64,000 nucleotides of DNA from NCBI RefSeq assembly GCF_022808855.1, contig NZ_JAKZLF010000021.1:22553-86552 (forward strand). Reading direction: 5' to 3'. Position 1 is the first letter of the stretch; each line of letters starts with the position of its first letter. Below the pieces are notes generated by a model. It saw only the letters and a program-made list of their open reading frames with translations. It had not been told where the DNA came from and did no database searches. Origin of the DNA: Anaeromyxobacter soli (lineage in GTDB: Bacteria > Myxococcota > Myxococcia > Myxococcales > Anaeromyxobacteraceae). Below are positions 45,184 through 53,784 of this stretch, piece after piece. A program made the translations under genes and the position numbers.

Positions 45184-45803
45184 GCGTCATCCTCCGCGGC
45201 GAGGATCGCGAGCGCGTTCAGCACGGCCACCGCGACCGGCGTCCCGCCCTTGCGCCCGCGGGCCACGATCCACGGCACGGGCAGCGAGCGCGCCGCCTCC
45301 TTCGACTCCGCCGCCCCGACGAAGCCCACCGGCACCGCCACGACGAGCGCGGGACTGGCGACCCCCGCCTCGACGAGCCGCTGCAGCTCCGCGAGCGCGG
45401 TCGGGGCGTTCCCGATCGCCACGACGCCGCCGTCGAGGAGCCCGAGGCGAGAGGCCTTCCGCATCGCCGCCGCCGCCCGCGTGGTCCCGCCCTCGCGCGC
45501 CGCCGCCGCGACTTCCGCGTCGCCGATGAGGCAACGCACCTCGAGCCGGGGGAGCCCGGCCGCGATCATGCGCACGTCCGCGACGATCGCGGCGCGCGCC
45601 CGGAGCGCCGCGACTCCCGCCTCCACGGCGTCCGGGTGCAGCTCCAGCGTTCGCTGGAACTCGAAGTCGGCCGTCGCGTGGATCACGCGGCGCACGACCG
45701 GCCACGCGCGGGGTGGGAAGCCGTGCGCGCCGGCCTCGCGGTCGATGATCGCGAGGCTCTCCTCCTCGATGCGCCGGCCGGCCGCCACGATCCGCTCGCT
45801 CAT
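45180..45803 (-). CDS. cbiC: Cobalt-precorrin-8 methylmutase CbiC/CobH
   Basis: A 207-residue protein that moves the C11 methyl to C12, giving cobyrinate. It has RRVIHATADFEFQ with the catalytic His, VRMIAAGL, and GFVGAAESKEAA and RGRKGGTPVAVAVLNAL at the end. ATG 45803 overlaps cbiD in ATGA. Length matches the family. Confidence 0.95.
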   Translation of the reverse strand: MSERIVAAGRRIEEESLAIIDREAGAHGFPPRAWPVVRRVIHATADFEFQRTLELHPDAVEAGVAALRARAAIVADVRMIAAGLPRLEVRCLIGDAEVAAAAREGGTTRAAAAMRKASRLGLLDGGVVAIGNAPTALAELQRLVEAGVASPALVVAVPVGFVGAAESKEAARSLPVPWIVARGRKGGTPVAVAVLNALAILAAEDDA

Positions 45804-46909
45804 CGCTCCGCCTCCGCGGCGCCCCGCCCGAGCACCGCTCCGTCGAACCCGACCAGCTCCGTCCGGACGTGGAGCGGCGGCGCGTGAGCGGCGCAGCGCG
45901 CGGCGGCGCGCCGGCACAGCGCCGCCGCGACGTCCGTCTCGATCCCCGCCCGCCTCCACGCGCCGAGCGCCTCGCGGGCGGTGTTCGCGGCGGCCACCTC
46001 GGCGAGGACCGCCGCGGCGGCGCCGAGCTCCGCGGTGACCGCGGCGAGGAACCCGAGGTCCACCTCCGACCGCGAGGCGTGGATCTGGAAAGACCCGGCG
46101 GCGAGCTTCGACATCTTCCCGACCATCGCGACGAGCTCGACCCGCGCGATCCCGCGCCGGGCGGCGTGCCGCAGCGCGGCGCCCACCGCGTCGCCGACCT
46201 GGATGAACGCCGCCTCGGGAGTCCCCGGGCGCAGTCGCATCGCGTGCGCCTCGGTGCGGCCGCCGGTCGTGAGCACGAGCGTGTCCAGCGCCCGTGCGCG
46301 CGCGACGTCGATGGCCGCCGCGACGCTGGCCTGCCACGCCGCGGTCGAGAACGGGCGCACCACGCCGGTCGTCCCGAGAATGGAGATGCCGCCCAGGAGC
46401 CCGAGGCGCGCGTTCATCGTGCCGCGCGCGATCTCCTCGCCGCGCGGGACCGAGACGGTGACGCGCGCGCCGGCGACGGCGCTCCCCGCCAGCTCCGCGC
46501 GCACCATGTCCGAGATGTTCCGGCGCGGCACCGGGTTGATCGCCGGAGCGCCCACCTCGAGCCCCAGGCCCGGCCGCGTGACGGTCGCGACGCCGGGCCC
46601 GCCGCGGATCTCGACGCCGCCGGGCGCGGGCTCCACGTCGGCGACGATCCACGCACCGTGCGTGACGTCCGGATCGTCGCCCGCGTCCTTCTCGACCGCA
46701 CACCGGCGGGCCGCGCCGATGATCTCGGCGTGCGCCACCGGGAACGACGCAGGGCGTCCGTTCGGCAGCACGATCCCGATCTCGCGGGGCGCGGTGCCGC
46801 GCACCAGGTATCGCGCCGCGGCGCGCGCGGCGGCGGCGGCGCACGCGCCCGTCGTGTACCCGGTCCGGAGCCCGGCCGTGGCCGGGCGGTCGTTCGCGTG
46901 GGCGGTCAT
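45800..46909 (-). CDS. cbiD: Cobalt-precorrin-5B C1-methyltransferase CbiD
   Basis: A 369-residue protein with the CbiD signature LRTGYTTGACAAAAARAA near the N-terminus, then NPVPRRNISDMV, LGTTGVVRPFS and VGKMSKLAAG. It methylates C1 in the anaerobic branch. ATG 46909 overlaps the cbiX stop in ATGA. Confidence 0.94.
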   Translation of the reverse strand: MTAHANDRPATAGLRTGYTTGACAAAAARAAARYLVRGTAPREIGIVLPNGRPASFPVAHAEIIGAARRCAVEKDAGDDPDVTHGAWIVADVEPAPGGVEIRGGPGVATVTRPGLGLEVGAPAINPVPRRNISDMVRAELAGSAVAGARVTVSVPRGEEIARGTMNARLGLLGGISILGTTGVVRPFSTAAWQASVAAAIDVARARALDTLVLTTGGRTEAHAMRLRPGTPEAAFIQVGDAVGAALRHAARRGIARVELVAMVGKMSKLAAGSFQIHASRSEVDLGFLAAVTAELGAAAAVLAEVAAANTAREALGAWRRAGIETDVAAALCRRAAARCAAHAPPLHVRTELVGFDGAVLGRGAAEAER

Positions 46910-47700
46910 GCGGCGGAGCGCGGGCAGGTGTCGCAGGGCAGCCGCGCGCGCTGCCCCAGCACCTCCGCGAGCCGCTCCTCGAGGAGGTCGACGAGGCGCG
47001 CGTCGGGGCCGAGATGCGGCGCCAGTGCCACGCGGCGCCCGGGGTGGCGGGAGCGGAACGCCGCCACCTCGCGCGCGAGCTGCTGCATGAGGAGCCCCTC
47101 GAAGAGGAAGTAGGGCTGCACCAGGATCGGCCCGTCGTGGACCTTCGCGAGGTCCTCGACCGCGCGCTCGAAGAGCGGCGACGTCACGGCGATGAAGCAG
47201 GGCTCGGCGCGGGCGAAGCCGGCCCGCTCGCCGAGGATGCGGGTGAGCTTGCACAGGTCCGAGTTGGCGTCCGGGTCGCTCGAGCCGCGACCGACCACGA
47301 GGAGCGCGGTGCGAGCGCCCTCGGGACCGCGGAGCGGCACCTGCTGCGCGCTGCGCGCGAGAACGAGCTCCGTCATCCGGTTGACCACCCCGAGCGCACC
47401 CGCTGCGTCGAACCGGACGCGGGGGGTCGCGGCGCGCGCCGCCGCCAGCGCCGCGGGGACGTCGTCCTTCAGGTGTCCCGCCGTGAGCAGGAACATGGGC
47501 AGCAGCACCACGCGGTCCGCGCGGGCCGCAGCCGCGGCGAGGGCGTCGGCGAGGAGCGGTGCCGCCAGCTCGACGTAGGCGTGGCCGACGTCCAGGTCGG
47601 GACGGCGACGACGGAAGGCGCCGACGAGCGCCTCGAACTCGGCGTTCGCGCGCGCGACCCGGCTGCCATGGCCGAGGATCAGGACCGCGGTGCGTTCCAC
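46906..47700 (-). CDS. cbiX: Sirohydrochlorin cobaltochelatase CbiX
   Basis: A 264-residue chelatase with two half-domains of the CbiX type: LILGHGSR at residues ~7-14 and LPMFLLTAGHLKDDVP supply metal-binding His. The second half has LVVGRGSSDPDANSD and VQPYFLFEGLL. It ends in a CDTC motif (Cys256, Cys259), resembling the C-terminal CxxC linked to an Fe-S cluster in long CbiX proteins. It inserts cobalt early, committing to the anaerobic route. GTG 47700 lies inside the cbiO end (22-nt overlap). Confidence 0.9.
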   Translation of the reverse strand: MERTAVLILGHGSRVARANAEFEALVGAFRRRRPDLDVGHAYVELAAPLLADALAAAAARADRVVLLPMFLLTAGHLKDDVPAALAAARAATPRVRFDAAGALGVVNRMTELVLARSAQQVPLRGPEGARTALLVVGRGSSDPDANSDLCKLTRILGERAGFARAEPCFIAVTSPLFERAVEDLAKVHDGPILVQPYFLFEGLLMQQLAREVAAFRSRHPGRRVALAPHLGPDARLVDLLEERLAEVLGQRARLPCDTCPRSAA

Positions 47701-48491
47701 GTGAAGACCTCGTCGAGGGTGAGCGGAGCGCGACCCGGGCCGCGCAGCGCGGTCCAGACCTGGGAGATCCAGGGCGACCGGAGCCCCGCGCGCGCGAGCA
47801 GCGGGCCGTCGGCGAGCACGTCACGGAGCGGCGCGTCGGCGAGGACGCCCCCCTCCCCGAGCACGACGGCGCGCTCGGCGAAGAGCGGCGCGACGTCGAC
47901 CGCGTGCGTCGCCGCGAGGAGCGCGGCGCCGCGCGCCCGGGCGACCTCGTCGAGGAGGCGCGCCACCGCGAGCTCGCAGGCGGGATCGAGGCCCGCGGTC
48001 GGCTCGTCGAGCAGCAGCAGGGACGGGCGAAGCGCGAGGACGCCCGCGAGCCCCGCCCGCTTCCGCTCGCCGGTCGAGAGCGCCTCGACGGCGCGGCCGC
48101 CGAGACCGGCGATCCCGACCGCCGCGAGGGCCTCCTCCGCGCGGCGGCGGGCCTCGTCGCGCGGGACTCCCGCGTGGCGCGGGCCGATCATCGCGTCCTC
48201 GAGGACGGTGGGCGCGAGGAGCTGATCGGCCGGGTCCTGGAAGAGGAGCCCGGCTCCCGCGGCGACGGCGTCGGCGGGACGCCGGACGCGCCGGCCGTGG
48301 ACCTCGACGCGTCCGCGGACCGTAGCGAGCCCCATGATCGCGCGGAGCAGCGACGTCTTCCCCGCGCCGTTCCCGCCGAGCAGCGCCACCCGCTCCCCGG
48401 GCGCCACGACGATGCGGACGTTGCGCAGCACCGGGAGGGCGCCGCGCGGTCCCAGCGTCTCGGCCTCGAGATGGAGCGCCGGCGCCGTCAC
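47679..48491 (-). CDS. cbiO: Cobalt energy-coupling-factor ATPase CbiO
   Basis: A 270-residue ATPase: Walker A LGGNGAGKTSLL, Q-loop LFQDPADQLLAPTV (the ECF-type QDPADQ), signature LSTGERKRAGLAGVLAL, Walker B LLLLDEPTAGLDP. It powers cobalt uptake with CbiQ and CbiM. GTG 48491 overlaps the cbiQ stop. The C-terminal ~60 residues extend past the core ATPase. Confidence 0.92.
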   Translation of the reverse strand: MTAPALHLEAETLGPRGALPVLRNVRIVVAPGERVALLGGNGAGKTSLLRAIMGLATVRGRVEVHGRRVRRPADAVAAGAGLLFQDPADQLLAPTVLEDAMIGPRHAGVPRDEARRRAEEALAAVGIAGLGGRAVEALSTGERKRAGLAGVLALRPSLLLLDEPTAGLDPACELAVARLLDEVARARGAALLAATHAVDVAPLFAERAVVLGEGGVLADAPLRDVLADGPLLARAGLRSPWISQVWTALRGPGRAPLTLDEVFTWNAPRS

Positions 48492-49162
48492 CACGGCCGA
48501 CCTCCGCCGAAGAGCGCGCAGGCGACGAGCGCGATCGCGATCGCGGAGACGAGCGCGGCGCCTCCCGCGGCCCCCGCGGCGAGCGGCGGGAGCGCGTCCA
48601 CCGGCGGCTCGCCGCGGACCGCGACCGTGTCGGCGAGCGCCGCGGCCCGATCCATCGCGCGGCTCGTCACCGCGCCCGCGAGCTGGCCGGCGGAGTCGAT
48701 CGCGCGCCCGAGCCCGGCGTACCCGAGCCGGGCGCGCTGGGCGTCGCGCACCGAGGCCGCCGCCGCGGACAGGGACGCCGCCTGCCGCGCCGCGAGCGCG
48801 AGGAGCTCGACGAGCGGGCGCGGGCAGCGCGCCCAGGCGAGCGCGCAGAGGAGCGCCGGAAGCGGCAGCGTCGCGCAGAGCCACGCTCCGACCGCGCCTC
48901 CCGCGAGGACCCGCGCGGCGACGAGGAGCCCGCGCGCGGTCGCGTCCGGAGCGGCGCGCGGCGCGAGCGCGGCCGCCGAGGCGGTCACCGCGCCGAGCAA
49001 CACGGGCGCGAGCACGAGCCGCCCGAGGCGGCCTCCGCGCGCGCCGACGGACGCGAGCGCGACCGCCGCCACGGCGAGCGCGGGGCCGGGATGCGGGACC
49101 GCGGCCACGAGGGCCAGCGCGGCGAGCCCGAGGGCCAGGCGAAGGCGCGGATCGCGGCTCAC
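48488..49162 (-). CDS. cbiQ: Cobalt energy-coupling-factor membrane component CbiQ
   Basis: A 224-residue membrane protein with about five helices and the CbiQ/EcfT coupling segments containing AQRARLGYAGLGRAIDS and SRAMDRAAALADTVAVRG. These correspond to the Ala-Arg-Gly helices that contact the ATPase. It starts at GTG 49162, overlapping cbiM in GTGA. Confidence 0.88.
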   Translation of the reverse strand: MSRDPRLRLALGLAALALVAAVPHPGPALAVAAVALASVGARGGRLGRLVLAPVLLGAVTASAAALAPRAAPDATARGLLVAARVLAGGAVGAWLCATLPLPALLCALAWARCPRPLVELLALAARQAASLSAAAASVRDAQRARLGYAGLGRAIDSAGQLAGAVTSRAMDRAAALADTVAVRGEPPVDALPPLAAGAAGGAALVSAIAIALVACALFGGGRPW

Positions 49163-49953
49163 GGCCCCCCCGCGGGCGCGAGGCCGAGGTCCGCCGCGAG
49201 ATCGGGGCGGCGGCGGGCGAGGAACGCGACCGCGGCGGCGGTGGCGGCGGCCTCGAGGGCCGCCATGGGGAGCTCGGCGGGCGCGTACGTCGCCGCTACG
49301 CCGAGGAGCGTGGTCCGGAACGCGCCGGGCGCCGAGAGCGCGAGCGCGAGCTGGAGCGAGGCGAGCGCGTAGGTCGCGACGCTCGCGGCGAGGGCGCTCG
49401 CGGCTGCAGCGAGCGCGAGAGGAAGGCGCGCGGCGCGTAGCCCGCGAAACGCGGCGTGCGCGGCGAGCGCGCCGGCGATCCCCATCGACGCGAGGTCGGC
49501 GCCGATCGCGGTCACGCCGCCGTGGCCGAGCAGGAACGCCTGGAGCACGACGGCCGCGAGCGCGGCGAGGATCGCGCGGCGGGCGCCGAGCAGGATCGCG
49601 GCGAGCCCGACGCCACACGCGTGCGCCGACGTGCCGAGCGGGAGGGGGATCTCGACGCTCGAGAGCGCGAGCACGAGCGCGGCGGCGGTCGCGATGAGCG
49701 GCCGCGCGAGCCGGTCGTCTCCGGCCCGGCGCCACGCGGCGAACGCCGCCGCCACGAACGGTGCGCAGGCGCAGAACCAGAGCACCGCCTGCGCGGGCGG
49801 CAGGACGCCGTCGGCGAGGTGCATCGCGCGCGCGGAGGCGGGCCACGCGAGCGCCGCCGCGGCGAGCGCCGGCGCGGCACGACGCGAGACGGTCCGGATG
49901 TCGGGGTCCCAGCGGGCGATCTCCGCGCCCGCGGGACGGCAGCCTTGCGGCAT
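49159..49953 (-). CDS. cbiM: Cobalt-specific ECF substrate-capture protein CbiM
   Basis: A 264-residue membrane protein. After a signal-like segment (PALAAAALAWPASARA) it reads MHLADGVLPPAQA, the conserved CbiM N-terminus whose Met-His chelates the metal. Cleavage after ARA would expose it. Later LPLGTSAHACGVGLAAILLG holds the other ligand region, and FLLGHGGVTAIGA follows. No CbiN gene is adjacent. ATG 49953 has GAGGA close upstream, 13 nt after the riboswitch. First gene of the B12 operon. Confidence 0.92.
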   Translation of the reverse strand: MPQGCRPAGAEIARWDPDIRTVSRRAAPALAAAALAWPASARAMHLADGVLPPAQAVLWFCACAPFVAAAFAAWRRAGDDRLARPLIATAAALVLALSSVEIPLPLGTSAHACGVGLAAILLGARRAILAALAAVVLQAFLLGHGGVTAIGADLASMGIAGALAAHAAFRGLRAARLPLALAAAASALAASVATYALASLQLALALSAPGAFRTTLLGVAATYAPAELPMAALEAAATAAAVAFLARRRPDLAADLGLAPAGGP

Positions 49954-49966
49954 GGCGTCCTCGCCA

Positions 49967-50146
49967 GCTCGGGTAGGTCTCCTGGCTCATGGGTTCGGAG
50001 GGGAACACCTTCCCCTCTCACGCCGCTCTCGCCTTCCCCGGTCCGCTGGACCGAGTGGCTCACGAGAGCGGCTCCCCACTCACAGTGGCGGGACCGCGCC
50101 GGATTCTCACCGGCTTCCCTGTTATGCCCTCGACGGGCACCCGAGC
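49967..50146 (-). promoter_or_regulatory. Cobalamin (AdoCbl) riboswitch
   Basis: The leader of the operon, on the minus strand, shows the closing stem GCTCGGGT (50146-50139) with ACCCGAGC (49974-49967). It also contains GGGAAGCCGGTGAGAATCC, GCGGTCCCGCCACTGTGA and the B12 box GAGCCAGGAGACCTACC (49987-49971). The cbiM ribosome site begins a few bases after the closing stem, so ligand binding probably blocks translation. It fills most of the only gene-free stretch over 300 bases (49954-50259). Confidence 0.97.
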
Positions 50147-50159
50147 ATCTTGTCCTCGC

Positions 50160-50189
50160 CTCGTAGCGTCCCGCCGCCCGCGGTGTCAA
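50160..50189 (-). promoter_or_regulatory. Sigma-70-type promoter of the B12 operon
   Basis: A perfect TTGACA (50189-50184) and TACGAG (50165-50160, 3/6) are separated by 18 bp. The predicted start lies near 50153, a few bases before the riboswitch. Confidence 0.65.
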
Positions 50190-50247
50190 GCGCCTCCGCG
50201 CATCGTCTCGCCAACGCTCAGGAACTCCCGCGCCGAGCGCGGGGGGT

Positions 50248-50253
50248 TATCCT
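50248..50253 (+). promoter_or_regulatory. -10-like TATCCT just before the SDR gene
   Basis: TATCCT (4/6 to TATAAT) ends 6 nt before GTG 50260, and there is no Shine-Dalgarno. Transcription would begin at about the start codon, suggesting a leaderless mRNA. Confidence 0.4.
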
Positions 50254-50259
50254 CGGTCG

Positions 50260-51177
50260 GTGCGAGAGGTGCTGATCCTCGGGTGTGGGTACACTGGGCG
50301 TCACGTCGCCGCACGCCTGCTCGCGCACGGTGTGTCCGTCGTCGCGGCGGCTCGCGACGAAGAGACGCTCGCGTCCCTCGCGGAGCGCGGCGCGACGGTG
50401 GTTGCGTTCGACGCGGCCCGGCCCGCCTCGTGGGGAGGCGTTGCGTCCGCGGCGGCCCGGCTCACGCCCGGCTTCGCCGTGCTGCTCTCGGTGCCGCCGC
50501 TCGAGCGCCTCGGCGTGCGGGGGGACGCGACGGCGGCCCTGCTCGCCACGCTCTCGCCGCCCGGGCGCGTCGTGTACCTCTCGTCGACCTCGGTCTACGG
50601 CGGGCAGCGCGACGTCGACGCCGAGACCGCTGCGGCGCCGCGCACTCACGAGGGAGCGCTTCGGCTCGACGCCGAGCGGGGCGTCGCGCGGGGGCCGTGG
50701 TCTTCGCTGGTCCTCCGTGCCTCGGCGATCTATGGCCCCGGCCGCGGGCTGCATGCGCGCGCGGGGGCCGCGCCACGGCGCGGCGGCGATCCTGATCGCG
50801 TCGTGTCGCGCATCCACGTCGACGACCTCGCGGCGCTCTGCGAGGCCGCGCTCGCCTCCGGGCTCACGGGCGCGTACCCCGCGGCGGACTCGTCGCCGGC
50901 GAGCGCGCGCGAGGTGGCCGCGTTCTGCGCCTCGCTCGGCCTCGTCCCCCCCGCGCTGCCCGACAGGATCCCGGGACCGCACGGCGGTCGCCGTGTCGAC
51001 GGACGGGCCGCGTTCGAGGCGCTCGGCGTCGCGCTCGCGTACCCGTCCTATCGCGAGGGTGTCGTCGCCTCGATCGCGGCGCCGCTCACCCCTCCGCCGC
51101 CACCACGTCGACCGCCGCCGGCACGGGGCGGTACCGCCGCGCGACCTCGCGGAACGCGAGCGCGGCGGCGAGCATGA
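50260..51177 (+). CDS. Atypical NAD(P)-binding SDR / epimerase-like protein
   Basis: A 305-residue Rossmann protein with VLILGCGYTGRHVAARLL at the N-terminus (GxxGxxG-type), VYLSSTSVYGGQRDVD with the SDR Tyr, and RIHVDDLAALCEAAL. It resembles YeeZ-like atypical SDRs, whose substrate is unknown. The usual YxxxK Lys is not evident. The last ~30 residues are Pro/Arg-rich and lie over the 3' end of the opposite transporter gene (92-nt overlap). A stop by chance extension is possible. Confidence 0.72.
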   Translation: MREVLILGCGYTGRHVAARLLAHGVSVVAAARDEETLASLAERGATVVAFDAARPASWGGVASAAARLTPGFAVLLSVPPLERLGVRGDATAALLATLSPPGRVVYLSSTSVYGGQRDVDAETAAAPRTHEGALRLDAERGVARGPWSSLVLRASAIYGPGRGLHARAGAAPRRGGDPDRVVSRIHVDDLAALCEAALASGLTGAYPAADSSPASAREVAAFCASLGLVPPALPDRIPGPHGGRRVDGRAAFEALGVALAYPSYREGVVASIAAPLTPPPPPRRPPPARGGTAARPRGTRARRRA

Positions 51178-52459
51178 GGCCGGCGAAGACCCAGAAGTAC
51201 GCGGCCCCCTGCAGCGAGACGAGGCGCGTGAAGACGGCGGTGAGCAGGTTCCCGAGCGCGATCGCGAGGAACCAGAGCGACATGATCGTGCTCCGCATCG
51301 CCCGCGGCGCCTGCGTGTAGCTGAACTCGAGGCCGGTCACCGAGACGAGCACTTCTCCGACCGTGAGGAGCACGTACTGCGGCAGCTGCCAGAGCGCGCT
51401 CGGCGGCGCGCCGCCGCGATCGACGAAGGTCTGCACGATCGCCGCCGCGCCGAACGAGAGCGCGGTGACGAACATCCCCGCCGTCATCTTCTTGAGCGGG
51501 GTGAGCTCGAGGCCGCGCCGCTCGAGGAGGGGGAACACTCCCCACGTGAAGAGCGGGATGAGCGTCATGACGAGGAACGGGTTCGCCGCCTGGAGCTGCG
51601 CCGGCGACATCTCGAAGCCGCGGACGACGAGGTCCATCTGGCTCGCCTGGATGACCCACGACGACGCCTTCTGGTCGAAGAGCGCCCAGAAGATCGTCAC
51701 CGCCGAGAACACCCCCATGATGCGGAAGACCGCCCTCGCGCCCGCGATCGCCTCCGGCGGGTGCGCGTCTCGCGCGCCCTCCAGCCAGTGCTCGCCGGCG
51801 CGGCCGGTGCCGAGGCGGCGCACGGCGCGCGCCACGACGCGCAGGAAGCCGTGCGGGTTCGGGCCGGAGGGCGGCGCCTGCACGTAGTGCTTCGTCCCCG
51901 CCCAGAAGACGAGGAGCGAGAGCGCCATCAGCACGCCCGGGACGGCGAACGCGACCGGCGCCCCGTGGCGCTTCAGCAGCCACGGGATGAGCAGGTTCGC
52001 CGAGGCCGAGCCGAGGTTGATGGACCAGTAGAACCACCCGTACACCCGCTGCATGAGCGTCTGCTGGGCCGGCCCGAACTGATCGCCGACGAACGCCGAG
52101 ACGCACGGCTTGATGCCGCCCGCGCCGAGCGCGATGAGCGAGAGGCCGGCGAGGAGGCCCGCGGGCGTCTCCCAGACGGCGAGCACCGCGTGCCCGGCCA
52201 CGTAGCCGAGCGAGATCCAGAGGATCGTGCGGTAGCGCCCCCAGAACCGGTCGGCGATCCACCCGCCGACGAGCGGCGTGAGGTAGTTCGCCATCACGAA
52301 GTAGTGGAAGTAGGCCTTCGCGTCCTGCTGCGCGAGCAGCAGGTACTGGATCATGTAGAGCGTCAGGATCGAGCGCATCCCGTAGAACGAGAAGCGCTCG
52401 CAGAGCTCGTTGCCGACGATGTACTTGACCTGGGGCGGATAGCGCTCGGCGTGGGCCAT
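51086..52459 (-). CDS. POT-family proton-coupled peptide transporter
   Basis: A 457-residue membrane protein of the proton-dependent oligopeptide transporter family. The signature ExxERFSFYGM (NELCERFSFYGM, residues ~18-29) is at the first helix. Then come GRYRTILWISLGYVAGH, IALGAGGIKPCVSAFVGDQF, FYWSINLGS and VLVSVTGLEFSYTQAP. About 12 to 14 helices are expected. It imports di- or tripeptides with protons. It is the downstream member of a tandem pair with 20 bp between. Confidence 0.88.
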   Translation of the reverse strand: MAHAERYPPQVKYIVGNELCERFSFYGMRSILTLYMIQYLLLAQQDAKAYFHYFVMANYLTPLVGGWIADRFWGRYRTILWISLGYVAGHAVLAVWETPAGLLAGLSLIALGAGGIKPCVSAFVGDQFGPAQQTLMQRVYGWFYWSINLGSASANLLIPWLLKRHGAPVAFAVPGVLMALSLLVFWAGTKHYVQAPPSGPNPHGFLRVVARAVRRLGTGRAGEHWLEGARDAHPPEAIAGARAVFRIMGVFSAVTIFWALFDQKASSWVIQASQMDLVVRGFEMSPAQLQAANPFLVMTLIPLFTWGVFPLLERRGLELTPLKKMTAGMFVTALSFGAAAIVQTFVDRGGAPPSALWQLPQYVLLTVGEVLVSVTGLEFSYTQAPRAMRSTIMSLWFLAIALGNLLTAVFTRLVSLQGAAYFWVFAGLMLAAALAFREVARRYRPVPAAVDVVAAEG

Positions 52460-52479
52460 GTCCGTCTCGGGCTCCGGGA

Positions 52480-53784
52480 TCAGGCGGCGACCCCGGACGC
52501 CGCGCCGCGCCGCGCCGGCGCGGCCGGGTACCACCAGGCGACGAGCGCGAAGACCACCGCGGCGCCCAGCATGAGGACCGCGAAGAACGCGTAGTAGGCC
52601 ACGCCCTGGAAGCGGTTCACCCAGGCGACGACCGCCGTGAGGATCGAGCCCGAGGCGATGGTGAGGTACCACAGGCCCATCACCACGCTCTTCAGCCGCT
52701 TCGGCGACTCCGCGTAGGCGAACTCGAGCGCGGTGACCGACACGAGCACCTCGCCGATGGTGAGGAACAGGTACTGGGGCACCTGCCAGACGACGTGCGG
52801 CGGCGCCCCGGCCTCGCCGAGGCGCGCCTCGACGAGCGCCGCGGCCACGAACGAGAGCACCGTGACGAACATCCCCACCGTCATCTTGCGCAGCGCCGTC
52901 ACGCGCACCCCGCGCCGCTCGAGCGCCGGATAGACGAACACCGCGAACACCGGGATGAGCGTGAGGACGAAGGCGGCGTCGAGCGTCTGCACCTGGCCGG
53001 AGGCGACGTGGAAGCCGAGCACGTCGCGCCGCATGCGGTCGGCCTGCAGCGTCCACGACGAGCCGTACTGGAAGAAGAGCGCCCAGAACGCCGCCACCGG
53101 CGCGAAGATCGCCATGATGCGCAGGAGCGCCGCGCGGGCCGGCGCCTCGGCCGCCTCGCCCGGCGCGGGCGGCGGCGCGCTGCGCAGCGGCGGCGCGTGC
53201 ACGTACTTGCCGCGACCGAGCCAGAACACGAGGAGCGCGGCCGCCATGGCGAGGCCCGGCACGCCGAACGCGACGCGCGGGCTCACGCGGTCGAGCAGCA
53301 GCGGGATGACGAGCGTCCCGACCGTCGAGCCGAGGTTGATCATCCAGTAGTAGAGGTCGTACAGGCGCGCGAGGAGCCCCTCCTGGCCGGGCGGGATCTG
53401 GTCGCCCGCGAACGCGGAGGCGCACGGCTTGATGCCGCCCGCGCCGATGGCGATGAGGCCGAGGCCCACCACGAGGCCGGTGCCGCTCTCCCACACCGCG
53501 AGCGTCGCGTGGCCGGCGACGTAGCCGAACGAGAGCCACAGGATCGTGCGGTAGCGGCCGAGCACCCAGTCGGCGAGGAGCGCCCCCGCGAGCGGCATCA
53601 GGTACACGGCCGCGGTGAACACCTGGAAGCCGGCGATGGCGCGGTGCTCGGGGAGCCCGAGGTTCCTCGCCATGTAGAGGGCGAGGACGGAGGTCATGCC
53701 GTAGTAGGAGAACCGCTCGGCAGCCTCGTTCCAGGCGAGGAACTTGATCGACGGCGGGAACCGATCCCGGGGGGTCGCGCTCAT
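52480..53784 (-). CDS. POT-family proton-coupled peptide transporter (tandem paralog)
   Basis: A 434-residue relative of the previous gene: NEAAERFSYYGMTSVL at the start, GRYRTILWLSFGYVAGHATLAVWE, AIGAGGIKPCASAFAGDQI, YYWMINLGSTVGTLVIP and VLVSVTALEFAYAESPKRLKS. The proton-coupling ExxER motif is intact. Many blocks are near-identical to the neighbour, so a local duplication is likely. It is divergent from the rhodanese gene. Confidence 0.88.
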   Translation of the reverse strand: MSATPRDRFPPSIKFLAWNEAAERFSYYGMTSVLALYMARNLGLPEHRAIAGFQVFTAAVYLMPLAGALLADWVLGRYRTILWLSFGYVAGHATLAVWESGTGLVVGLGLIAIGAGGIKPCASAFAGDQIPPGQEGLLARLYDLYYWMINLGSTVGTLVIPLLLDRVSPRVAFGVPGLAMAAALLVFWLGRGKYVHAPPLRSAPPPAPGEAAEAPARAALLRIMAIFAPVAAFWALFFQYGSSWTLQADRMRRDVLGFHVASGQVQTLDAAFVLTLIPVFAVFVYPALERRGVRVTALRKMTVGMFVTVLSFVAAALVEARLGEAGAPPHVVWQVPQYLFLTIGEVLVSVTALEFAYAESPKRLKSVVMGLWYLTIASGSILTAVVAWVNRFQGVAYYAFFAVLMLGAAVVFALVAWWYPAAPARRGAASGVAA

